A stretch of 13,317 bases of DNA from Natronohydrobacter sp. (lineage in GTDB: Bacteria; Pseudomonadota; Alphaproteobacteria; Rhodobacterales; Rhodobacteraceae), in NCBI GenBank assembly GCA_007123015.1, contig SKSL01000224.1, forward strand, positions 1 to 13,317, in the 5' to 3' direction. Under the pieces are notes generated by a model, which worked only from the letters and a program-made list of their open reading frames with translations, did not search any database and was not told where the DNA came from. Within the stretch, counting starts at the first letter, position 1. Each line of letters opens with the position of its first letter. Made by a program: the position numbers and the translations under genes. Shown here piece by piece: positions 7,574 through 13,317 of this stretch.

Positions 7574-7607
7574 ATCAGACCAGCATAAAAAATTTCTTAA
7601 ATCTGAT
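7574..7607. promoter_or_regulatory. Inverted repeat in the H-NOX leader region
   Basis: ATCAGA (7574-7579) and TCTGAT (7602-7607) form a perfect 6-bp inverted repeat flanking a very AT-rich 22-base centre. It lies just downstream of the predicted H-NOX promoter. It could be an operator or simply a chance dyad. It does not match the FNR/Dnr consensus (TTGAC-N4-GTCAA). Confidence 0.25.
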
Positions 7608-7627
7608 CTATGGTCGACTTAACTGGG

Positions 7628-7657
7628 AGTATAACCACCGCCCTAAGCATCATGCAA
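7628..7657 (-). promoter_or_regulatory. Probable sigma-70 promoter of the H-NOX/kinase operon
   Basis: On the minus strand TTGCAT (7652-7657) and TATACT (7628-7633) are separated by 18 bases. Both hexamers are close to consensus, and the -10 is the best match in this gap. Transcription would begin near 7620, giving a leader of about 130 bases before the H-NOX ATG at 7488. An AT-rich tract (7585-7603) lies in the transcribed leader. Confidence 0.45.
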
Positions 7658-8152
7658 TGGCATCGGTTTGATCGGGTTCGGGCAGAATGGCAACCTGTCC
7701 ATGCACCCGGTTATCTTCCTGAAATTACGACATGAATCCTTTCAGTTGATTTGCACACCGGGGCCAGCCATAAGGATTGCAAGCGCAAATCGACAGCCAC
7801 GCAGCCTTGCAAACGCAGCGGTTTTGACCTGCGCGGGCTTCGTTCGTTGCGGGTGCGGTAGGCTTGGCAGTTGGTGCGCCCGGTTTTCAGCGATGAAAGT
7901 GGACTGTGAACGCCATTGATCGCGTGGATGGCCCCCGCTTCAGGCCTCGCAATGATCCATCTCAGGTGCTGTGAACCTGGCCAACAAAGGGCACCGCAGT
8001 AACCGCCTGGTTTCGGCCGCCTGACCGGAGTGATGCGGTTGGCCTAGTTTACGTCGTTTCTGTGCGCTCATGCACCCCATCCAGCTTCTACCAACCCCGA
8101 GATTGCCCCTGCGCGGTTGATTTTCATGGTCTTCTGAGCGACATTCGGGTCT
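7658..8152. other. About 500 bp between divergent operons, no recognisable gene
   Basis: The stretch separates the leftward H-NOX operon from the rightward ABM/thpR pair and must contain the promoter of the latter, but no strong promoter was seen. The longest open frame (7668-7919, rightward, 83 codons) has no ribosome binding site, and its translation looks non-coding. Its base composition is less uniform than that of the surrounding genes. A dyad AACCGC/GCGGTT spans about 8000-8040. The region could be the eroded remains of a gene or mobile element; nothing in it can be assigned. Confidence 0.5.
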
Positions 8153-8157
8153 GGAGG
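8153..8157 (+). promoter_or_regulatory. Ribosome binding site deciding the ABM-protein start
   Basis: GGAGG nine bases before the ATG at 8167. It makes this ATG preferable to the in-frame ATG at 8062, which has no such site and would add 35 residues with no resemblance to the domain. Confidence 0.65.
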
Positions 8158-8166
8158 ACCTCTGCC

Positions 8167-8490
8167 ATGAAAATCAGCTCAGATAATGACGGTCAGACTG
8201 TGATCAGCACATTCGAGATGACGCCGGGGACCTGCACAGATGTGCTGGAAGCCTTGCAGGATGCCTATCAAACTGTCATCCGCCATCAGCCAGGCTTTCG
8301 CGCAGTCGCGATCCATGTCAATGATGCGCAGACCCGCATTGCAACCTATTCTCAGTGGCGCGCGCGCGAGGATTTTCAGGCCATGTTGCGCACAGATGAG
8401 ATGCGCAACCGCAATCGCGCGATTGCCGCGATGTGCGCCCGGTTCGAGCCTGTCATGTATGAACTCGCTGCCACATACAGCCCCGAATGA
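8167..8490 (+). CDS. Small ABM-fold protein (antibiotic biosynthesis monooxygenase family)
   Basis: A 107-residue soluble protein resembling the dimeric alpha-beta ABM fold: a first strand (TVISTFEMTP, 11-20), a helix (about 22-40), then QPGFRAVAIHVNDAQTRIA (41-59) as the strand-turn-strand. YSQWRAREDFQAM (61-73) is the typical strand-to-helix continuation with its conserved Trp. Members range from cofactor-free quinol monooxygenases and heme-degrading enzymes to proteins of unknown role, so no substrate can be assigned. The start at 8167 is set by GGAGG at 8153-8157. Its stop overlaps the thpR start (ATGA at 8487-8490), so the two are translationally coupled. No signal peptide or membrane segment is present. 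Confidence 0.75.
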   Translation: MKISSDNDGQTVISTFEMTPGTCTDVLEALQDAYQTVIRHQPGFRAVAIHVNDAQTRIATYSQWRAREDFQAMLRTDEMRNRNRAIAAMCARFEPVMYELAATYSPE

Positions 8491-9062
8491 GCAGCATGCG
8501 GGTATTCCTCGCGCTCGATCTGCCAATGGCCATCCGCAGCCAGTTGGTATTGCAGCAATTCCTGATGCCCGTGAAGCGCAAGCAACCGCCTGAAAATTTC
8601 CACATCACGATGCTGTTTCTGGGGGACGTTGCGCCCGACATTCTGGAAGACCTGCATAGCGCTTTGGAACGGCTGACGCTCGCGCCCTTTTCAGTGCAAA
8701 TCGCGGGTCTGGGTCTTTTCGGCGGGGCGCGTGCGCATAATCTGCATGCCCGCGTCACCCCGTCCCCGGAACTGACCGCAATGCATGAGAAGCTGTTGCG
8801 CCTTGCGCGCATCAGTGGCCTGACGCCCGAGGCGCGGCGCTTCAAACCGCATGTGACCTTGGCCTATCTCAAGCCCGAGACGTTTCACCAGCCCGAACTG
8901 GAAGCTGCTGTGGCGCGCGATCACGGGTTTCGGACCGACAGCTTCGATGTGTCCGAGCTTGTGCTCTACCGTTCGCATCTGCGCAGCGACGGGGCGCAAT
9001 ATGACGTGTTGGAACGCTACCCGTTTTCGGCCAGCGACCACAGCCGCATGCACCTGCGCTGA
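8487..9062 (+). CDS. thpR: RNA 2',3'-cyclic phosphodiesterase (2H family)
   Basis: A 191-residue member of the 2H phosphoesterase family (formerly 2'-5' RNA ligase, LigT). It opens 2',3'-cyclic phosphate ends of RNA and acts in the cytoplasm. Both catalytic HxT motifs are present: H39-I-T41-M within ENFHITMLFLG and H122-V-T124-L within FKPHVTLAYL. The spacing is normal for the family, and LVLYRSHL (158-165) is a family hallmark. The start overlaps the stop of the ABM-protein gene (ATGA), indicating coupling. A second ATG three codons in (8496, MRVFLALDLP) is closer to the usual family start and may be the true one. The partner gene has no obvious RNA link. Downstream is a 208-bp gap facing the convergent molybdoenzyme operon. 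Confidence 0.9.
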   Translation: MSSMRVFLALDLPMAIRSQLVLQQFLMPVKRKQPPENFHITMLFLGDVAPDILEDLHSALERLTLAPFSVQIAGLGLFGGARAHNLHARVTPSPELTAMHEKLLRLARISGLTPEARRFKPHVTLAYLKPETFHQPELEAAVARDHGFRTDSFDVSELVLYRSHLRSDGAQYDVLERYPFSASDHSRMHLR

Positions 9063-9159
9063 GCCAGACAATGGCAATCCGCCCTTGGCGCTGTCCTTGG
9101 ACCTGAGGCCCATCGGGGTCTGCATCAGCTTCGGGTTGTGCATGACCAGCCCTGAGAGC

Positions 9160-9176
9160 ACGGGCTTCAAGCCTGT
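9160..9176. terminator. Small hairpin in the gap between convergent operons
   Basis: ACGGGCTTCAAGCCTGT can fold with a six-pair stem (one G-U pair) and a TTCAA loop. It lies about 100 bp past the thpR stop, between two converging transcription units. There is no T-run on either side, so intrinsic termination is doubtful. Confidence 0.2.
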
Positions 9177-9254
9177 ACCTTTCAGAACAGCGCCGGTTAT
9201 CGGGTTGAACAGTCTCACGACTTACCCCTGCTTAAGCACGCATGCACCCCCACC

Positions 9255-9281
9255 TCACCTTTTGCACACGTCACCTTTTGC
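9255..9281. repeat. Direct repeat at the 3' end of the anchor-subunit gene
   Basis: TCACCTTTTGC occurs twice (9255-9265 and 9271-9281), a perfect 11-bp repeat with a 16-bp period. Read leftward, the first copy encodes the end of the anchor protein, including its stop codon (GGC AAA AGG TGA), and the second copy follows immediately. It looks like a small local duplication that does not alter the protein. Confidence 0.7.
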
Positions 9282-10143
9282 CGTAATACAGCCCCACTAC
9301 ATGTTCGGCCTCTGCAAAGAACAGCCAGCGCTGTGCGGCCATGCCAGTCAGATGCAAAAGCAACGCCAGTGCGATCACGGCATAGCTCGCAGGTAGCAAG
9401 AGCAGCAACGCCGGAAGGATTGCGCCCAGACCAAGTGCGATCAGCCGCAGCTTCTGCGCGTGCTTGCGGCCGATGACATGGACCATCTCGCGCAACAGGT
9501 AATTGCGCCCGGAATGCGGCGGTTCCAGCAAGCGTACAGTGCCAAGGCCCGCAAGCCCGGTTGCTGTGCCAGTGGTGCTGCCGGATTGGGCGAAACGGCG
9601 ATCCCCGGCGATCCAATGCGCAACCATCGCGGCGGCAAGCGCCAGCATCAGCCAGAGCGCAAGTGTGCCCTGCGCTGCGAGCATCGCGCCGCCTGCAAGT
9701 GCAGACAGGACGAAGACAGGCGGCGTTGACCAGTGGTGCCAACGTGGAACAGCCTTGATCTGCGTGTATATCATCGCTGTCGCAAAGATCGTAACCAGCG
9801 ACAGCGCAGCGCCGATCCAGCCAAAGAGCGGCAAGGGGGCCGCCGCAAAGACGGAACTGGCTGCATGCGGGGCCAAGACGGCCATGGTGGCTGTGGCGAG
9901 CACGGCCTCGCGCGACAACCAGGACGAGCGCCATTGCGTGAAAGCCTTCAATGCGCGTTCAGGATGGCCCAGATGGAAGGCCGCGGCGATCAGGCCCGCC
10001 CCGGCCAGACCATAGCCAAGCCCGAACATAAGGAACGCAGCCAGACCGACGGGGGCCGACAGGCCAAGGCCCAGCCAGACCAGCAAACCGAACCCTGTAC
10101 CGGACAGAACTGTAAAAAGGATCAGCGAGGGGGCGGGATGCAT
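9271..10143 (-). CDS. soeC: DmsC/SoeC-like membrane anchor subunit of a molybdoenzyme complex
   Basis: A 290-residue integral membrane protein with about eight hydrophobic helices (roughly 5-27, 33-57, 80-100, 108-127, 141-160, 163-178, 232-250, 253-274). This is the size and layout of the DmsC family, which anchors the catalytic and FeS subunits to the cytoplasmic membrane and exchanges electrons with the quinone pool. The family-typical segment after helix 2, FHLGHPERALKAFTQWRSSW (56-75), is present. The family does not use heme, and no bis-His heme pattern was assigned. The start is three bases after the ferredoxin-subunit stop. In a Soe complex electrons would flow from sulfite to quinone here. 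The symbol depends on the operon-level call. Confidence 0.85.
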   Translation of the reverse strand: MHPAPSLILFTVLSGTGFGLLVWLGLGLSAPVGLAAFLMFGLGYGLAGAGLIAAAFHLGHPERALKAFTQWRSSWLSREAVLATATMAVLAPHAASSVFAAAPLPLFGWIGAALSLVTIFATAMIYTQIKAVPRWHHWSTPPVFVLSALAGGAMLAAQGTLALWLMLALAAAMVAHWIAGDRRFAQSGSTTGTATGLAGLGTVRLLEPPHSGRNYLLREMVHVIGRKHAQKLRLIALGLGAILPALLLLLPASYAVIALALLLHLTGMAAQRWLFFAEAEHVVGLYYGKR

Positions 10144-10146
10144 GGG

Positions 10147-10890
10147 TCAGATCCTGTCAAGCGCGCGGTCAAGCCAGCCGAGGAAGCCTGTCGCGTTTTC
10201 GGCGGCAGGCGCGCACATGCTGGCCAGATCGGGCACATCAAGCGTATCGCGCCCGCGTGGCGGCAGGTATTTGTTGACAGGTTGTGTGCCTTGTTCGGGC
10301 ATCAGATCAAACCCTCCCCGCGCTGCACTGAGCTTCGAGACATGACTTTCGGGATCGGCGAAATCGCCGAAATGGCGCGCCCCTGCCGGGCAAGTGCGCA
10401 CGCAGGCGGGTTCGCGATCTTCCTCGGGCAGGTTTTCATTATAGATGCGGTCCACGCAGAGCGTGCATTTCTTCATCACCTTTTCCGCGCCATCCATCTC
10501 GCGCGCACCATAGGGACAGGCCCAGGCGCATAGGCCGCAGCCGATACAGGCGGATTCATTCACCAGAACGATACCGTCCTCTTGCCGCTTGTAGCTTGCC
10601 CCTGTCGGGCAGACAGTCACGCAGGGCGCATTGTCGCAATGCAGGCAGGATTTGGGGAAATGCACGACCATGGGCGGGGCCTGATCGCGCGTGACTTCGA
10701 ATGTGTGGACGCGGTTGAGGAAGGTGCCTTCGGGCTCACCGCCATAGGCGTCGAGATCCGAAAGCGGCGCTCCGTAGTTTTCGGTATTCCAGCCTTTGCA
10801 GGAGATCACGCAGGCATGACAGCCGACGCAGGTATCAAGGTCGATGACGAGACCGAGTTTCTTTTGCGTGGAGGTGGGCAGTGTTGTCAT
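10147..10890 (-). CDS. soeB: Four-cluster [4Fe-4S] ferredoxin subunit of a molybdoenzyme (SoeB/DmsB type)
   Basis: A 247-residue electron-transfer subunit linking the molybdenum site to the membrane anchor. Sixteen cysteines form four complete [4Fe-4S] motifs: C21-C24-C27-C31, C82-C85-C90-C94, C115-C118-C121-C125, and C142-C145 with C163-C167. The start KLGLVIDLDTCVGCHACV and the following CKGWNTENYG segment resemble the SoeB-type subunits of Rhodobacteraceae and Allochromatium more than enteric DmsB; this is from memory of the family. No signal peptide is present, so the protein is cytoplasmic unless carried by the catalytic subunit. It lies 72 bp after the catalytic gene and three bp before the anchor gene. 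AGAGGG lies nine bases before the ATG at 10890. Confidence 0.93.
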   Translation of the reverse strand: MTTLPTSTQKKLGLVIDLDTCVGCHACVISCKGWNTENYGAPLSDLDAYGGEPEGTFLNRVHTFEVTRDQAPPMVVHFPKSCLHCDNAPCVTVCPTGASYKRQEDGIVLVNESACIGCGLCAWACPYGAREMDGAEKVMKKCTLCVDRIYNENLPEEDREPACVRTCPAGARHFGDFADPESHVSKLSAARGGFDLMPEQGTQPVNKYLPPRGRDTLDVPDLASMCAPAAENATGFLGWLDRALDRI

Positions 10891-10962
10891 GTCGGGCGAC
10901 CCTCTGGCGTCGGGCTTGGGGCAGGGGTGTATTGAGTATTTCTGGCAAGAAAATGGGGCATG

Positions 10963-13317
10963 TCAGGCTTTGACCTGATGAGTAATGTCTTGCGGGGCTT
11001 TGGGCACGGGGGAGGATTGCGCCGGGTGGGCCGGATGGCTTGCGCTCTGTCCCGCCGGGGCTTTCTCGATCTTCACGCGCAGGTCATACCAGGCGGCCTG
11101 ACCTGTCACAGGATCGGAATTGGCCCAGCGCAGCCCGTCGCCCTTGGGCGGCAGAAGCTCATGGATCAGGTGGTTGAGAAGTGCGCTTTTGGTGGCCTCT
11201 GGAGCTTGGTCACCGAGCGCCCATGCGCCGCGCCGCTTGGCGATGGCGTTCCATGTCCAGACCGTGCGCGCGTTCAGCGCGTCCATGCGCACCACGGGCA
11301 GGGTGATGCGACCATGGGGCGAGGTGAGGGTGGCCCAGTCGCCCTCGGTGAACTGATGCTCGGCCCAGATGTCGCCCGAGACATAGAGCGGCGTGTGCCC
11401 GTGGATCTGGCGCAGCCATGCGTTCTGACTGCCCCATGAATGATAATGTGCCATCGGGCGCTGGGTCAGGGCGTGCAGCGGGTAATTGGCCGGGTCGGTT
11501 TCGGCATCGGTGAAGGTCGGATACCAGAGCGGGAGCGGGTCCATGCATTGGATCAGCCGCGCGCGCAGATGGTCGGGGGGCTGGCGATGGCCGTGGCCTT
11601 CGGCGGCAAGCTGGAATTTGCGCAGGGGTTCGGAATAGAGGTTGAACAGATAGGGTTGCGGGCTGTCATAGAGACCGCGCGCGACGGCCCAATCCTGATA
11701 GGCAGAATTCCAGGGTTTGTAGAATTGGGCATCGCTCGGGATATGGTCGATCCAGAAGCCGCCGTTTTCGATATAGCGGTTGAGCTGGTCGGGATTGGGG
11801 GCGCCGCGCCCCGCACCGGTCCCATTGCCCCGGAAGCCTGCGAGCGGGCCCACACCCGGGCGGCGTTCATGGTTGGTGATGTAATCGGCGTAATCGGCGA
11901 ATTTGGCCGTGCCATCTTCCTTGACCATGCCGGGCAGGCCAAGCCGCGTGCCGAGATCCAGCAGCACCGACTGGAAGGGGCGCACATCACGATCCGGCTG
12001 GACCACAGGCCAGCGGATTGAATCGGCCAGTGCTTCAGCCTCGCAGATCGGGCGGTCGAGCAGCGAGATGCAGTCATGCCGTTCCAGATAGGTCGTGTCG
12101 GGCAGGATGAGATCGGCGAAGGCCACCATTTCGGAGCTATAGGCGTCGGAATAGATGATGCGCGGGATCTTGTAGCTGCCATCGTCATTCTGGTCGGTCA
12201 GCATCTGCATGACCTGCGACGTGTTCATCGACGAGTTCCACGCCATATTCGCCATGTAGAGAAACAGCGTGTCGATCGGGTAGGGATCGCCCGCATGGGC
12301 GTTCGAGATGACCATATGCATCATGCCATGCGCGGACATCGGCGCATCCCATGAAAACGCCTTGTCGATGCGCTTGGGCTGGCCTGCGTCATCTATCAGC
12401 AGGTGTTCCGGCCCCAGCGGATAGCCCAGATGCGGGCCGTCAAGGGGCTGGCCGGGGCTGAAGCCTGCATGGGGGCGCGGATGGGCTTCGGGCGGTTTGG
12501 GATAGGGCGGCTTGAAGCGGAAGCCGCCCGGTGTCTCGATGCTGCCGATCAGGATTTGCAGCAGATGCAGCGCGCGGCAGGTCTGGAAGCCGTTGGAATG
12601 GGCCGAAACCCCGCGCATGGCGTGCATGGCGACCGGGCGGCCGGTCATGGTCTGGTGCCGCTGGCCGCGAAAATCGGTCCACGGCTGGTTTATGGTGATT
12701 TCTTCATCGAAAGCCACGCGCGCAATCTCGGCGGCAATCGCGCGAATGCGGGGGGCGGGGATGCCGCAGCGTTCGGCCACGGTTTCGGGCGCGTAGTCGT
12801 CCGAGAGATAGCGGTCGGCCAGATGGCGGAACACGGGCAGATGGGTGACGCCGCCGATTTCGACCCCGTTGGCCAGATCAGGGGAAATATCGGGCGTGTC
12901 CCAGGCGACAGCTTGCCCAGAGCGGCGGTCGCGGACCAGGGGTTTGCCATCTTCGCCGCGCAGGAACAGGCCCTTTTCCGGGCCGTCATGCGCATTTACC
13001 AGATAAGGGGCGTTGGTGTAGCGGATCAAGTAATTCAGGTCGATCTTGCCCGCGCGCAAAAGCTCATGCACCAGCGCCAGAATGAACAGCCCATCGGTGC
13101 CCGGCGTGATGCCCACCCAGTCATCGGCCACAGCATTATAGCCCGAGCGGATCGGATTGACACCGATCACCCGCGCGCCGCGCGCTTTCAGCTTGCCAAG
13201 ACCCATCTTGATCGGGTTGCTGTCATGGTCCTCGGCCACACCGAAGATCAGGAACAGCTTGGTGCGGTCCCAGTCGGGCTGGCCGAATTCCCAGAACGCG
13301 CCCCCCATCGTGTAGAT
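10963..13317 (-). CDS. soeA: Molybdopterin oxidoreductase catalytic subunit, probable SoeA, 5' end missing
   Basis: The last 784 codons of a bis-MGD molybdoenzyme of the DMSO-reductase superfamily. The frame is open through the window edge, so the ATG at 13308 is an internal Met (preceded in frame by I-Y-T). Visible parts are the cofactor-binding core (LFLIFGVAEDHDSNP; GVNPIRSGYNAVADDW followed by GTDGLFILALVHELL; MHAMRGVSAHSNGFQTCRAL) and the substrate-side region with LILPDTTYLERHD. The C-terminal molydopterin-binding domain follows (about the last 190 residues, TQRPMAHYHSWGSQNAWLRQ). Missing are roughly the first 150-200 residues, which would hold the N-terminal [4Fe-4S] cysteines, the Mo ligand and any Tat signal, so location and substrate cannot be settled. 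With the two following genes it matches the soeABC order of the quinone-linked sulfite dehydrogenase. DMSO, tetrathionate, thiosulfate or polysulfide reductase types are the alternatives. Confidence 0.9.
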   Translation of the reverse strand: MYTMGGAFWEFGQPDWDRTKLFLIFGVAEDHDSNPIKMGLGKLKARGARVIGVNPIRSGYNAVADDWVGITPGTDGLFILALVHELLRAGKIDLNYLIRYTNAPYLVNAHDGPEKGLFLRGEDGKPLVRDRRSGQAVAWDTPDISPDLANGVEIGGVTHLPVFRHLADRYLSDDYAPETVAERCGIPAPRIRAIAAEIARVAFDEEITINQPWTDFRGQRHQTMTGRPVAMHAMRGVSAHSNGFQTCRALHLLQILIGSIETPGGFRFKPPYPKPPEAHPRPHAGFSPGQPLDGPHLGYPLGPEHLLIDDAGQPKRIDKAFSWDAPMSAHGMMHMVISNAHAGDPYPIDTLFLYMANMAWNSSMNTSQVMQMLTDQNDDGSYKIPRIIYSDAYSSEMVAFADLILPDTTYLERHDCISLLDRPICEAEALADSIRWPVVQPDRDVRPFQSVLLDLGTRLGLPGMVKEDGTAKFADYADYITNHERRPGVGPLAGFRGNGTGAGRGAPNPDQLNRYIENGGFWIDHIPSDAQFYKPWNSAYQDWAVARGLYDSPQPYLFNLYSEPLRKFQLAAEGHGHRQPPDHLRARLIQCMDPLPLWYPTFTDAETDPANYPLHALTQRPMAHYHSWGSQNAWLRQIHGHTPLYVSGDIWAEHQFTEGDWATLTSPHGRITLPVVRMDALNARTVWTWNAIAKRRGAWALGDQAPEATKSALLNHLIHELLPPKGDGLRWANSDPVTGQAAWYDLRVKIEKAPAGQSASHPAHPAQSSPVPKAPQDITHQVKA

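Noticed and set aside
7668..7919. Rightward open frame of 83 codons in the gap upstream of the ABM gene
   Set aside because: It has no ribosome binding site, no recognisable domain and an irregular codon pattern.
8062..8166. N-terminal extension of the ABM-fold protein from an ATG at 8062
   Set aside because: It has no ribosome binding site and a Cys/Pro-rich translation unlike the domain; GGAGG at 8153-8157 marks the ATG at 8167.
9733..10533. Rightward open frame of 266 codons opposite the anchor and ferredoxin genes
   Set aside because: It is antisense to soeC and soeB, which have clear family features; its composition is typical of a shadow frame.

Overview
The window is GC-rich, densely coded DNA, almost certainly from an alphaproteobacterium of the Rhodobacteraceae/Roseobacter type. 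This is inferred from codon choice, the style of the proteins, and a molybdoenzyme operon that resembles the membrane-bound sulfite dehydrogenase (SoeABC) of that group. No rRNA, tRNA, CRISPR array, intact insertion sequence or phage gene was seen.

Layout. At the left edge is the start of an unrecognised leftward gene (1-80) with a possible promoter. After a gap come two leftward genes forming an RND efflux operon: a periplasmic adaptor (3683-4900) and the inner-membrane pump (511-3669). A gap of about 670 bp with no convincing gene follows. Next is a leftward pair: an H-NOX heme nitric-oxide sensor (6943-7488) and a soluble hybrid histidine kinase with a C-terminal receiver domain (5572-6933). 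Another gap of about 680 bp holds the H-NOX promoter region and little else recognisable. Two rightward overlapping genes follow: an antibiotic biosynthesis monooxygenase (ABM)-fold protein (8167-8490) and the RNA 2',3'-cyclic phosphodiesterase thpR (8487-9062). The right third is a leftward three-gene operon for a complex-iron-sulfur molybdoenzyme: catalytic subunit (10963 to beyond the right edge), four-cluster ferredoxin subunit (10147-10890) and DmsC-like membrane anchor (9271-10143).

How the genes work together. The adaptor and pump make two of the three parts of a tripartite efflux system; no outer-membrane channel gene is present here. H-NOX and the kinase form a predicted NO-responsive phosphorelay: the kinase has no sensor or membrane domain of its own and should take its signal from H-NOX. 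The three right-hand genes make a quinone-linked respiratory molybdoenzyme. Sulfite oxidation is the favoured reading; a DMSO-reductase-type function cannot be excluded because the N-terminal part of the catalytic subunit, with its FeS cysteines and Mo ligand, lies outside the window.

The most interesting feature is the H-NOX/kinase locus. The two coding regions are in the same reading frame, separated by a single TGA and three codons, and the kinase ATG has a badly spaced ribosome binding site. This raises the possibility of termination-reinitiation, stop readthrough, or a recently split fusion. The H-NOX also has Phe where O2-binding H-NOX proteins have the distal Tyr, and a C-terminal Cys/His cluster.
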